Shown here: in pieces, positions 48,100 to 59,349 of the stretch
Numbering within the stretch: position 1 is the first letter of the stretch
How the letters are laid out: every line of letters begins with the position of its first letter
Assembly: GCA_031002005.1 (NCBI GenBank)
Contig: CM061919.1
Location: 179,287,121 to 179,351,120 of the forward strand
Reading direction: 5' to 3'
Length of the DNA: 64,000 nt
DNA from: Vandiemenella viatica
Lineage: Eukaryota > Arthropoda > Insecta > Orthoptera > Morabidae
Notes under the pieces: model-generated
What the model was told of the DNA's origin: nothing
Seen by the model: only the letters and a program-made list of their open reading frames with translations
The model's database searches: none
Made by a program: the position numbers and the translations under genes

Positions 48100-49485
48100 A
48101 TTATATACTCCATTAAACAAAATCACATTATCAAAATATTGTTTAATGAAGGTGAAACACAATCGTTACGTTACACCACATCTTTAATTTCTTGAATAAA
48201 TGTGTCGATTGGAGAATTGTATAAACGGTACTTTGGTCTTTATTAAATATTCTAGTGAGTGATCATAAAACAATTGAGAATAAAAACTAGAAGCTTTGTA
48301 TCATTGGAAAAATGAATTTTATGTTTTTAGTTATGAAATAACTATTATTTCAACGAATAACAAATCATTAAGAGGTTTTAAAATGCTAAATTTATATTTA
48401 ATTTATGATTGCATTTCAACATTAGTATCGAAATCAACTGATCTGTTTACATGAGCGACACAAGCAGCACTCATTTCACACTCTGAAGACTACGAAATAT
48501 TCGGAATGATGTTATTTCTTCACACCAATAATGAAGTTTTGTATATAATTTATCTAGAAACAATAACTTACATATAAGTGAACTTAATTTTTAGTTTAGA
48601 CAACGGAACTTGTGTCTATGTCAAGTTCAGGAACCTTAATAAGTTTTTGTAATAATTAAGAGTATATTTTAATAAATTTAAGCCAGATGAAGTATTTTCT
48701 ATACGATAATACATTGTGTGTTAAATTCAACTCCTCAAAAGAAAATATATAGGAGTCACTATAGACATATGGCTGTGCTTGTTAGTAAGTAAGACTTCTA
48801 ACTGCAGTTAATGCCACACGATCAACAATGGTACTAACAAATTATGTTGCAGTCAATGGGAAGCTATTCCGGTGATCCCGCGCACATTTGCTAAAGCAGT
48901 CTGTTTTTTTACATTGCAGAGCATGCAATCCCTGTTTCGAAACAATCCGCCCAATCAAAGATATTGGATACAGCGTTGAAATTGACATGTCAGATACTGA
49001 CTGGCTGCATGTAAATACCCCAATACACCTACTGTATAAAAAAGTTGGTTTCCAGAACCTAAACAAGCCGTAGCTTACATGAATACGCAGAGCGATTCAA
49101 GCAAACATTCGACGACTGAAACGTTATGTTTGGGATACCAAACCCTTCACCTAGTAGACTACTCTTTGGCACTAAATCGCACAACTGGCATTCAATCTAT
49201 GAGGAAGAACCTTCTGCCATAAAATTGGACTAGCTAAAGCTGACACAACCGCATAAGAAGAGGAGTGGCTTCAGTAAAGGCTAACATGTATGAGTGAGTT
49301 CTGACAACAGACCAGAATGTGGAGAAAATCAGAACATTCTTCCACGCAATGCAAGTTATTAACTACACTCTGACGATCTAGGTGCAGGAGAGATATTGAC
49401 AACTTTGTCCAACACTGGACAACCCACATATGATGTCCGTACACGAAAAGGTAAAAGTAAGGTCCTCATTTTCATGTATTTTTTT
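48100..49485. other. Spacer, nothing recognised
   Basis: No gene or repeat family recognised. Short ORFs at 48842-49073 overlap on both strands. Confidence 0.45.
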
Positions 49486-49489
49486 CAAG

Positions 49490-49705
49490 CACACATCATT
49501 ATCAGCCAGTTCAATCATTTTCATGATGTGGCCTCTTAAAATCATGATTTTTTCAGATATAACTTGATCAGTCTTCTCCAAGTCGCACGATCTTGGGTGA
49601 TCATCTGCCAATTAACTCCCACAATCCTGTGTATGTTCTTTTCCTATCGTTCTGGTGGTCTTTCTCTCGATTTGGGGTGATCTCTTGGTGAAACTAATTA
49701 GATTC
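49490..49705 (-). mobile_element. LINE C-terminal fragment
   Basis: On the minus strand, in slightly shifted frames, it encodes a 'GRPPxRW..NI'-like start, HRIVGVNWQMITQDRATWRR and LIK, the typical last residues of a LINE ORF2. The fragment at 50610-50770 covers the same part of the same family. Confidence 0.65.
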
Positions 49706-49709
49706 TTTG

Positions 49710-50605
49710 CTGTTCCACTATATCGATAAAGTGTGTGGTGAAATTCACGAATTTTCCAACAGCTGAAGTAAGTAATTTTTGGGAAGGATATATTAATCAA
49801 TGGTTTCCATAGTAGACTTTTAATTTCTTGTGCACATTTATGTATACTGAATATCTTGGTTTTAGTTAAAGCGTTTCATACTCAATATTGTTTGCGTATA
49901 TCTTAGATCAGCAGTTTAGAGCAGGCAGGAAATCTGAACGCTAGTCAGTACAATCCCCCCTTCTCGCCAGGACACGTGTTGTTAATGTTGGCTCTGCCTG
50001 CAACACCTGCCTCTGACGTTATCCTGCGAGCAAATTAATTCTACGTCGTCGCTTGTCGACATAGCTGCGAGCCGACCGGGCAATCACCATCGTAATTAAT
50101 TTGGAGCTGCAGAAGGAGGAAGGCATGCTGGAGGGTAGGAGGAAGCCTGGAGTGTTTGCAGAGCTGCTCCAGTCCAATGGTGGCAGCTGAGATGCTGACA
50201 AGCCACAGCAGGTTGTTGATCCCTCGGCAACAGTGCGCAGCTACAGCTGCTGAAGGATTGATCGTAATCGATCATCAACATGGTCCCTCTCCGACGAATG
50301 CAGTGTGGATGTCAATTATGTTTAAAAATTTACGACTATTGCTGCAGTAGGTTGAGCGTCTGACAACGAACTAAAGCAACAAACGTCAACCACCTTCTTT
50401 CGAAGCTGATCCTTCTAAACGGCCCCTAATGTCAGATTAGGCTGGAGGCTACTTGAGAGGTAAAATGGTCCGAGCGTGGTATAGGCTACACGACCTCTTT
50501 CCTAATATCAAGAATGGAGAATGTGGTAGTTACGTCCGTGATACGACCATCAAAGATGTGGGAAAGGAAGACCGGTTTAACTTCTGGGGGCATTTAGAGT
50601 TAAGA
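49710..50605. other. Spacer with a GC-balanced, repeat-free patch at 49970-50350
   Basis: The 49970-50350 patch contains AAATTAATT, GTAATTAATTT and two CAGCTG E-boxes, and a GATTGATCGTAATCGATCATC near-palindrome at about 50256-50276. No translation is convincing. Possible regulatory DNA, by inference only. Confidence 0.3.
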
Positions 50606-50609
50606 GGTC

Positions 50610-51310
50610 GTCCTTAATATAATCATTATTATCATCAGCCTCTTCAATCATTAAATAATGTGGCCTCTCATAGTTATGAGTTCAAGTAGGACTTGAACAG
50701 TCTTATCCAGGTCAAAAGATCTTCAACAATCCTCTACCAGTTAACAACTCTACGTACAATGGTTTTTCGGGATCCTTTGTTAATAATATCTGGTTTTCTG
50801 GGAATACAACTTTTTTTTTCCGTCGAAGCTTTTCACTGACATGCTGCAACCTTCTTCAGAGATACTGTGTTTGTTTACGTAGCAAAGAGCGCCAAGCGTC
50901 ATACAGTAATAAGCCGCCGTCTTCGTTGAAATTCTTGATATTCTTAAAACTTTCTGCTGTGGAAAGAAGATCAGCGGTGACCACGACGAGTGAAGGAAGC
51001 GGTCGAAATTTCGAAGAATACCAAGAACTTCGGCGAAGACGGCGGCTTGGTACTCTGTGAAGCTTGGTGTTCTTTGCTATGTGAACAAACAAAGTATCTC
51101 TGACGTAGGCTGTAGCATGTCAACCGAAAGCTTAAATCAACGAATAAAAAACGCGGTATTACCGGAAAATTCTTTATATGTTATTGTTCCATCCGTTTGG
51201 TGGTCTTCCTCTAGGTATGCCACAATCTCTGGGTTCCATTCTAACACTGCTTTTGTCCACCTGTCTTCTTTCCTCCGAATAACGAAGGTCGTCCACACAA
51301 AGCAATTTAA
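50610..51310 (-). mobile_element. LINE C-terminal region, interrupted by an inverted repeat
   Basis: The outer parts are coding remnants on the minus strand: 51150-51300 gives RWTKAVLEWNPE followed by a 'RGRPPNGWNNNI'-type stretch in another frame. 50625-50765 gives KTIVRRVVNWQRIVEDLLTW. Together they are the ordered end of one LINE ORF2. The middle (about 50811-51150) is foreign. Confidence 0.6.
50811..51151. repeat. Long inverted repeat (two ~130-bp arms, ~65-bp centre)
   Basis: The arms at about 50811-50946 and 51010-51151 are inverted copies: AAGAATACCAAGAACTTC, GACGGCGGCTT, CTCTTTGCTA(C/T)GT, AACAAA, AGTATCTCTGA, GCATGTCA and GAAAGCTT occur in the same order in both. The outward ends are A-rich. 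The arms differ by substitutions, so this is not an assembly artefact of perfect palindromes. It resembles in layout the inverted pair at 16.4 kb but is a different sequence. Confidence 0.75.
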
Positions 51311-51334
51311 ACGCGTTGACAGGTTTCGTAGAGG

Positions 51335-51960
51335 ATGAAGTTCGGATTCCGCCGGAAAATTTCTGCTTGAGGTGTGGTAAACATATTAGGAACCAAGGCT
51401 TCTAACTTTTTTTGGTTATCGCAAGCAGTATGGAGCCCCCATCGTTTGTAAGATAATCGTTATGAGATTTGTGCTGACTCGAATGCCGACGAACTATCAA
51501 GCCACTTGACGGGCAGTTTTAACACAATGTTGTGCAACCAGCGCGTTGGCTTAGCGTAAAGTACCATAGTTCTAATAAGGGGTTGAGGATTAAGTTTGAA
51601 GATGGCTTTGGTAGCTTAAGTTAAGCCCGTGCTGGTGGGTGAGAGGGTTCATATTGTTCAGACGTAGCGAGAGATTGAGAGAGGGTACGTCTGGAAGACG
51701 CTTTACTCAGTAACTGAGAAAGTTGTCTGTTGTGCGAAAGATTGTAATGTTCTCATTAACTGTAGCAGGTATTGTATTTATCACAAATAAAAGAGCTCCT
51801 CAGATGTTAAACTGACAATTTAATTGTAAAAATCACACCTGAACTAATATTAAATACAAATACTTTGACCGATACAAAACTACTCGACAGTACTGTGAAG
51901 AGTAGACCATTACAAAGAGTCGGGTTCCTTGCAACCATTTGACGGTTCTTACTTGCGGCA
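51335..51960. other. Spacer, nothing recognised
   Basis: No gene or repeat identified. Confidence 0.45.
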
Positions 51961-51964
51961 ACAT

Positions 51965-52105
51965 TGAAAGAATATTCCTCCAGTCGCTCTGTCCTCCTCG
52001 TACTCTTTTACATCAGGCTGAATGGGCTTAGGGAATACAGGGCTTCGAGTAAAAATCCTTAGCTCCAGCAGGGATTGAACACCGGTTGCTCGGTTCAATA
52101 TTAGT
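51965..52105 (-). repeat. Possible SINE family 2 remnant
   Basis: CGAGTAAAAATCCTTAGC and GCAGGGATTGAACACCGGTTGC parallel the AGAAAAATCCCTAGC...GGGATTCGAACCGGC part of family 2. The rest does not align by eye. Confidence 0.4.
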
Positions 52106-52109
52106 GTAA

Positions 52110-52740
52110 GGTAGATTATAATGTGGTAAAATAAATATTTTTTACTGTCTCCAGAGCAAAACTCATTTTCGGGGTGCCATGAATAATCCAACCAGTATTA
52201 ACGCTGCATTGTTCCCCGTATACGACACACAATCCCACCAGCCGCGTCACTTGAAGTTTATTCTTGAAGATCAATCATCAGCAAGGCAAATTACACTATC
52301 CGCCGCACTAATACCGCTGGCTCATCCTTGCCAGCCCATTCACGACGGAATACCCCTCCGTCAGGCCGTGGCTCCATTGGGTGCCGAGAAAGAAAACACA
52401 CCTTTAAAGGGCACTTTGCATTTTGGCACATAAATCTGCGGCTCATTCACTAGTACATAGCTCTCGGAGGAACTGTCCCTCGACAGGTCTCAATCCCTGC
52501 TGCGCCCAAACATTTAGCTCGCAGCAGAACGACAGGATGCCAGCCTTTTGTTCCCCCGTGAGTGCCTGTTGCTCAAACAACCCCTTAGCTGGAGCGTCCT
52601 TATAGCCACAAACAAAATGCTGTTCGTTCTTGTGAATATATACCGTCAAATGAAATTATACAACCTCTTGTGTAGTATTTAAGGGAAAAAATGAAAACAG
52701 AGGGTAATAATGCCTCTGGTCAGATGTTTCGAAAGGATTT
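52110..52740. other. GC-balanced segment, 52170-52640, origin unknown
   Basis: Open on both strands in short stretches (52179-52433 plus and 52443-52649 minus) with no familiar product. It could be an LTR or host non-coding DNA; neither can be shown. Confidence 0.3.
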
Positions 52741-52744
52741 ATTG

Positions 52745-52965
52745 TGGTGAGTGAGCGGTAAGGCTCTGGTTTCGCATCCGGCAGGATGTGGGTTCGCATA
52801 CCCTTCCGGCGATCCAGGTTTTGGCTTTTCATAGTTTTCCCAAACCACTCCAGGCGATTGACAAGTTGATTCCTTTAAAAATTCCCTCCCGTTCATTGCC
52901 CCCCGAACTTTCCCGCATGTAATGATCCCGGTGTCGATGAGGCATAATGCCATAAAAAAGCTTCA
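52745..52965 (+). mobile_element. SINE family 1 copy
   Basis: GTGGTGAGTGAGCGGTAAGGCTCTGG, B-box-like GGGTTCGCATACC, ATCCAGGTTTTGGCTTTTC, CCCAAACCACTCCAGGCGATTG and GTCGATGAGGCATAATGCCATAAAAA in order. Confidence 0.83.
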
Positions 52966-52969
52966 TAAA

Positions 52970-55900
52970 AATACAGAATTGTCATTTGTAAAAGATGGAA
53001 TAATCAAAAAGAAGTTAGAAAAATTAAATAGTGAATTGAGCGAATTTATGGAAAAAAATTAAATATTTTGCTCCTAAAAGTGTATGATTTGTTGTGATTT
53101 TATTTCACCACAACTTTTTCTGAAATTGATATACTCTCCCTAATATGAAATCAGATTTTGGTAATTCTGAATATCCAACTCTCTGGCAGAGTACTAATAA
53201 ATCCGTTCTATGTTCATGTTCAGGTCAAATTGTATTTAATTTACTGATATCTTTCCCTACATTTACGTTGCAGAATCGTCTTTCAGTGCTGTTAATCATC
53301 CAACACTAATTCGTGTTACACAGATTTCAATTCTAATCAGAGGGACAGCCAACGGAAAAGTGCTCTTTGTTATATATATATTACTTAATCAGTATACGAG
53401 GTTATCATCACACAGAGGTTCCGTGCATGAAAATAGTAGGTGCGCGTTTCTTGGTGATCTTCAGTTGTCTTCTCCTTTAGCCCCGTGACGTGATCTGAGA
53501 GCCGTTTCTCTCCCGGATCAGTGCCTCGGCGTCTCTTCGGAACAAAATGGGCTTCCAAGCAGCTTACAACAATCCGCAGTTCATTTTGATTTGCCGTGCA
53601 TAGATCACATTATCATATTTAGCTTGTTTAACACTGACTTTTGCAATACGATAACTGACACTTCTTTCTCGTACTCTTGAATCGTTATTTTACTGACATG
53701 AAATATAAAGGGGAAAAAAAAACAAACACAAAAAACACAAGCTTTATCACGAATATCATCACTGAATCGCAAAATTTCCACCCTTTGCAAGAAACTGCAA
53801 TAGTTTGCCATGTGCGGAGGTAGAGAGGGGAGAAGTTGTTATCTTGAAAATATCTCCATAATTGAAATATTTTTCTCTTGTTGGCAAATATACAATACTG
53901 TGTACCCCATCAACCATGTTGCAGAATTTTGTTTCTGTACTGGCCGACGGGCCTTCTATGTAAGGTGATTCTACGTACTGTAGTACCGACCAGTTGTGCC
54001 AATTTTGATTGAAGCCATATCCAGATAAGTTGTTCTTCGCCCCACGAAAAAACGGTGTTAAAGGCTGTCTGTATTACCGAATGTGTGACGTCTGTCGGTC
54101 ACCGAGAGATGTATTCGGAATAGTTACTGAATGGTTACTCATTTGTTGGTTAAAACTGTTAGCCATACACGAGAAAAATTAGTGTTAGGGTATTATAATT
54201 CAACATTATTTCTTCCGACAATTAACACAAATCTTTTTTTTAAATATCCATTGTGTTCTTTGGGGGAATAAATCACAGCACGTCTGGAAGTAACTCTTTT
54301 CTAAGAAATAAGCCTTGTGATAATGTAATTTGCATCTAGCCTTCACGTTGATGACATTCAAACCTCCCTTCAGTTTTAGGTGAGTCATAGTTTCAAATTT
54401 CACTTTGAAAATATTATTTTGGCACACATACCAACGTAGCTTTTTCTAATACTTAACCTCAGTACATCAGATCAAAGAACCTGATTAACCATTAGATACA
54501 TAATCTACAATTTTTTCGTGTAAATATTAAATTTCCGTCATATAAATAATATATCTTGGAGTAATGGAAGTGTTTCTTGGCAGATCATTCATCGTTGAAG
54601 TCCTGTCTTGGATCGTGACTCTAACAGGTCACATTGATTACCTGATTATAACTATGAATTAAAAATAAATCTTAGAAATTACACATTTTTTTATAAACGC
54701 TTCCCTCCAAAATTTACTTCGCTCTTGCGGTAAGTTATGGCCTCACTGGAGGTGGCGTATATATTTTATTATGAAAGAAGACGAGAAAGAATGAATAAGC
54801 ATTTAAAAGTTAAGGATATCTTGCGATGTAAATATAACCTCATTTATCATTCATTGTTCTCCTCAAAATAAATGAAACTGCGAAAAATAATTAAATTTGT
54901 AGACTTAAAGTGATAACGTAAAATTGTTTCGTTAATGAATGGTATTTTGTTTTCTGTCATATGAAACTGTTCTGAAAGAATGTTATATGCTTTATAAGAA
55001 TGCTAAATGTAGTGCGATACACATAATCCATTTAAATTAAAGGGCAGTTATATGTTAGTTTGTGTCAGCTATCATGATTGATCATTGGTATTTAAATTAT
55101 TTATTTTATTGAGTGCAACATTAAAAGCTTGAAAATTCTCTGTAAATTAACGTAATATTATTCTCATTCAACATCAAATAGTCTTAAGTTTTAATTGTTT
55201 TCATTAATAGCTGATTCTTCGGGGCATTGTTTGGCGTTCTGGAAGCGTGTCATTTGTTCGCGACTAGAATGTCCTAATTTGCAAATAAAATCTTGTTCTA
55301 TCAGCATTCAAAGAGTCTCTTGGAGTAATGTTAGCAGGAATCTACGAAATTTTCGCTGTCTAATGTGCCTTGAAAACCTTTGTAGAAGACTCTGATGTTT
55401 ATTTTAATTGTGATTCTGCAATAAAAGCTAAGTTAAATGTATCGTCTGCCTTCTCTTCTAAAGCTACTTTCATCATAAATGAGGAAGTTAAAAACTCTAA
55501 CGAGGAGTTGTATTAACTTGGTGATTATGTCAACCAGCAATTCGAAACGGTTGATATGAAGACTACAGCACATTAAAATTCCGAGTAATATTATAATCTG
55601 GTCTAGGTGTATCCTTGGACAATTCTCCGTTCACGTCATATAATACTTATGTCCCGAACAGGATATCAAAATTAGTGAATATTTTTCAGGTTTACAAAAA
55701 ATAAAGGTACTAGTGAGTCTTTATGTAGACTGTCTTTACCTAACTAAACCGTTCGAAACGAATACTAACTTAATAATATATATATATATTTTAAAATACA
55801 TCTTAACAATCCCAGCAGTAATTGATGTGGAAAGGGCCGCCGTGGGACAGACGTCTATTTACTGCCTTTCAGAGGCTCTGCTGTGAAGCCAACGCCGTAA

Positions 55901-56215
55901 AAGTCTGCGAAGTTTAATTCTCCAGCACGTGGCTGGGCGGTGAATTTACGGTTCAGTTTGGGGCAGGTTTTTCCGATACACGTGTCGGGGGCAATGAAAA
56001 AGAGTTGTGAAGCCGTACCTGTGTCTGGCGTTTCTGACAGCCCTCCACCCGGGATTACCTGCCAATACCCATTGTCAAAACAGAGGGGAACTTAGGCATA
56101 GTGCGTAATACGATACGGATTAGTTAATTTTCATGTTCTTTGATGACCAAGATAAAGCTAGACTTGGTATGAAACCCGAAGTTTGGTCCCGAATGAGGCA
56201 TACGTAACCTAGTAT
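52970..56215. other. Long spacer, nothing recognised; GC-balanced patch at 55800-56080
   Basis: I find no gene or known repeat. The 55800-56080 patch (with CAGCACGTGGC and several CG-containing blocks) stands out by composition only. Confidence 0.4.
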
Positions 56216-56219
56216 TGGA

Positions 56220-56305
56220 GATAGGGTGGCCAGTTCTTATTCTCCGAACCTAATCCGGTAATCCTGTCGGGTAATGTAGATCTCTAGTTTAATATACAAA
56301 AGAAA
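56220..56305 (-). repeat. SINE family 2, 3' body fragment
   Basis: GGGTGGCCAGTTCTTATTC, CCTAATCCGGTAATCC and GGGTAATGTAGATCTCTAGTTTAA match the body of the full copy at 32909-33166 and the fragment at 45375-45455. Confidence 0.65.
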
Positions 56306-56334
56306 CTAAAAGGTAGTTAGAAGAGATAGAAGGT

Positions 56335-57345
56335 TCAAGCAAACCGCGGTACAAGGGAAGCAATTCTGGCTTTAAGATTAATACTTGGAAGGCGAATTAA
56401 GAAAAACAAAGTTACCGTTATGGCGTTTGTTAATTTAGAAAAAGCTTTTGATAACTATAAACTATATAAGAATCAAGTGGTTACTATAAAAAGTAGAGAA
56501 TCATGAGAGACATGAATCTGTTAAAAAGTGTGTGAGGCAAGGTTGTAGTCTTTCCTTATTAATATTCAGCTTGCATGTAGAAGAAGCATAAAGGAAGTAA
56601 AAGAAAAATTTGAACATGGTATAAGCATTCGAGGAGAAAAATCAGTATGCTACTATTTGCTGATGACATTGTCTTGTTATCAGAACAGGCTGAGGATATT
56701 CAGAAGTTGCTGACTGCCATGAAAAAAATACTGAAGGAAGACTTTGGAGAAAACATAGATAAAAGCAAGAGAAAAGTGATGAAATGAAGCAGAAATGATA
56801 CCAATAGTAGTAGATTAAATATAAACATAGGATCGGATGCGATAGAAAAAATAAGTGAGTTTTGCTACTTGGAAAGTAAAATTACAACTGATGACCGAAG
56901 CAGGAATGATGTTAGAAGAAGAATAGCACTACCATAAGAGCCTTCATCGAATAGAGAAATCTTTTAGTTTCAAATATCGATTTAAAACTTAGAAAGAATT
57001 TTTAAAACTGTATGTAAAGAGCACAGTACATTATGGTAGTGAAGGATGGTCTTGAGGAATACCAGAAAAGGAAAACGTGGTACTATGGAAGGATGCTGAA
57101 AATCAAGAGGACAGTTAATGTTCCAAATGAACGAGTTTTGGAATCGATGGGCGAGGGAAGAAGTTTGTGGAAGTGTCTTACAGAGAGAAGACATGGAAGG
57201 GTAGATCGTTTCTAGACCATATACCCTCCCCCTAAATCCGACATTAGAGTCTTATGGACGCCCTCCCCCCTCCTCCATATAAAGAAGATAAATGAGGACG
57301 TAGGTTGTAAGGGATATATTGAGATGAAGATGTTAGTGCAAGATA
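56335..57345 (+). mobile_element. LINE remnant, reverse-transcriptase region (family of 14990-15665)
   Basis: Encodes, in broken frames, a 'REAILALRLILGRRIKKNK' start, VMAFVNLEKAFD (first palm aspartate, about 56420-56455), a 'CVRQGC'-like motif, and the catalytic box LLFADDIVLLSEQ (about 56650-56685). Then come RNDTNSSRLN, a YLESKITTDDRSRNDV block, and LKIKRTVNV. The C-terminal 'GCKGYIEMK' coding part resumes at 57300 after a short C-rich insertion, and a SINE follows. Multiple stops and a deletion after EKAFD. Clade not assigned. Confidence 0.78.
57205..57275. repeat. C-rich TIR element, terminal fragment (copy C)
   Basis: TATGGACGCCCTCCCCCC at 57253-57270 is the family's right end (compare ATGGACACCCCC at 57739-57749), preceded by CCCTCCCCCTAAATCC. 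It interrupts the LINE between GRV(D)-coding sequence and its C-terminal coding remnant. Confidence 0.45.
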
Positions 57346-57349
57346 GGAA

Positions 57350-57535
57350 GGGATGAGATAACGCCCTGGCCTCACTGGCCGGTTTGAATCCCTATCTTGG
57401 TATCCAGATTTCGGTTTTCTATGGTTTCCCCATATCACTTCAGACGATTGCCTTAATACTTCCTTCAATAATTCCATGGCCGAATTCCTTCCTTTTGATT
57501 GCCTCAAGGCGTAAAGCCATAAGGAAAAGCAAAGG
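57350..57535 (+). mobile_element. SINE family 1 copy in the LINE's 3' part
   Basis: GATAACGCCCTGGCCTCACTGG, B-box-like CCGGTTTGAATCCC, TATCCAGATTTCGGTTTTCTATGG, CACTTCAGACGATTG, CATGGCCGAATTCCTTCC and CAAGGCGTAAAGCCATAAGG in order. Confidence 0.82.
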
Positions 57536-57578
57536 AGGGGTGTAAGATTGCATCAAACCAGTCGAAAGATTGATGACA

Positions 57579-57749
57579 GGAGGGCGTCAATAAATTACTT
57601 GAGGTGTTTTTCCGGAATCCCGAACCTCCTCCCTCCCTTCTGGTGAGACTTCGTGAGATTTGATCGGAGCCCCGCTCCCCTGTAAAACGACGTGAGATTT
57701 TGACGGATACCCACCCCTATTTCACCTCACGTAACTAATGGACACCCCC
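57579..57749. mobile_element. C-rich terminal-inverted-repeat element, copy B (171 bp)
   Basis: The left end GAGGGCGTCAATAAATTACTTGAGG and the right end CCTCACGTAACTAATGGACACCCCC are inverted repeats over about 25 bp. Inside are GTTTTTCCGGAATCCCGAACC and ACGTGAGATTTTGACGGATACCC, as in copy A at 30109-30469, but fewer repeats of the inner block. Confidence 0.7.
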
Positions 57750-57777
57750 AGCAAAAAAAAATAAAAAAATAATAACA

Positions 57778-57965
57778 TGGAATCCGAATCACAGAAGCTT
57801 TCTGACATATTTCCCAGTACTCTGCAAGCTGGGCCAGAAGTGAAATTAGGGATAGGGCACTATGAAAATCCACACTTAGACTGGTATTCGGGCCGGGCGG
57901 TTCCTTTTGATTTACAATCAGATGCCTTAACCATTGAGCCACTGGGCCGTTGCTTTGGTAAAAAA
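57778..57965 (-). mobile_element. SINE family 3, antisense
   Basis: On the minus strand: head GCAACGGCCCAGTGGCTCAATGGTTAAGG with an A-box, then B-box-like GGCCCGAATACCAG and a body running to GATTCGGATTCC. The head aligns with 42579-42873. The body is shorter. No clear target duplication. Confidence 0.78.
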
Positions 57966-58149
57966 AGGCATAAAATATAAAGGCCACAAATGGTCCGTAT
58001 TACCGTTCTACACCTGCATATTATTTTCCTGAGTCTTTTCAGCCTTGGTACTCATTGTACAGTAGCATAAGTTTGCGTAGAGAATGTGTGCATATTCTTA
58101 CGAAAAGAAACACTGGAAGAGTCAGTACAAGTTCTGTCTGAACTATTCT

Positions 58150-58320
58150 TGAAGGTTGAATTTTTTTAGGCATTTAGGGTTCATTGATATCGAGGTCATT
58201 ATATTCTGGGAAAGATTCTGGACAAGAAAGAGGAACAGGTTCGGTCATTTCCTTTTGAAGAAACCATTCCAACATTTGCCTTCAGTGATTACGGCAAACA
58301 ATAATAAATCGAAATTTAAG
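58150..58320 (-). repeat. SINE family 1 fragment (antisense)
   Basis: GATATCGAGGTCATTA, ACAAGAAAGAGGAACAGG, TTCGGTCATTTCCTTTTGAAG, GCCTTCAGTGATTACGG and AAATCGAAATTTAAGAT follow the order of the family's 3' half. The head is missing. Confidence 0.65.
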
Positions 58321-58606
58321 ATATGCATTCGCTTCCTAGCTGATGTTACAGTGGTTTTTCTCTTTGATGTAGCTTGTATTTCTTGCATGCGACTATTTTC
58401 TGACTATACAACATTGGTGGAAAGAAAGCTTTTAATTCAGATTGTGTTGATACCACGTTCGAATTCACCTATCTAACCTTACAGCTGACTTTTTTCCAAG
58501 AACTTAATCACCCTAAAAAGTCGAAGGCTTGAAAATATTGAAGCTGTTAAGGGAATTTCTCTAGCAGTATTGCGTAACATACGAAAAGAACTCTTCCGAA
58601 TCTTTT

Positions 58607-58637
<31 letters not shown>
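58607..58637. repeat. (GT)7 followed by a 17-G run
   Basis: Simple sequence: (GT)7 at 58607-58620 and G17 at 58621-58637. Confidence 0.9.
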
Positions 58638-58639
58638 CG

Positions 58640-59100
58640 GAGTGCTGGGTTGTGATGATAGCTTGCTTTGGTTGATTCAGTACATGAGATAAAAGAACTT
58701 GAATATTTCATTAAAACATTGCGCTAACATATCACTCGTACCTCATATCTGAAGCACACCACACTGATACAAATCCATTAAAAGTACAAGACATTTCTTG
58801 TATATCTACGTGATTCTCTCTTTGATTTTTAAGATTTTGATAAAAGAAGTAGGCATAATTTTCAAGATTTTATCAAACTCTTCAATTTTAATTCTGATAT
58901 ATGTGACATGATATTATAACAATGTGAATTTTTATTATTTATGTATTCTGAGTAATCACTGCAATAAAAATTCAATAACCGGAAATCACAATTTACTTCC
59001 CAGAGAGTTAACTAAAATCTTGCTCCCATGAAGTTGGTGTTTGCCATTAACATGTGGAAATTATTTTGTCACTTATGTGTGAGAAGAATGTATCAATTCA
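58640..59100. other. AT-rich spacer, nothing recognised
   Basis: No gene or repeat identified. Confidence 0.5.
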
Positions 59101-59114
59101 GGAATAATTTCTTA

Positions 59115-59349
59115 CTGAACGTGGTGGGTGAGCGTTAACGCTCTGGCCTCGCAATCGGGAGGATGTGGGTTCAAATCCCAGTCTGGGCATCCAGATTTGG
59201 GTTTTCGTTTGTTTCCCTAAATCATTACCGGCGATTGCGGGGATGTTTCCTTCAAACGGCCATCGAAATCCTTATCATTCCTTGCCCCAAGATCTTTCCC
59301 GCCCTTAATATCGTCGACGTCGACGAGATGTAAAGCCATAGGGAAAGAA
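59115..59349 (+). mobile_element. SINE family 1, full length, perfect 14-bp target duplication
   Basis: Head GAACGTGGTGGGTGAGCGTTAACGCTCTGGCC, B-box GGTTCAAATCC at 59168-59178, GGGCATCCAGATTTGGGTTTTCG, and the end TCGTCGACGTCGACGAGATGTAAAGCCATAGGG. GGAATAATTTCTTA occurs unchanged at 59101-59114 and 59350-59363, so this insertion is probably the youngest of the family in the window. Confidence 0.94.

Noticed and set aside
50811..51151. Functional hammerhead ribozyme in the second inverted repeat
   Set aside because: The core order is suggested only by a consensus of the two arms. Each arm has core substitutions (for example CTGACGT) and I could not draw acceptable stems I and III.
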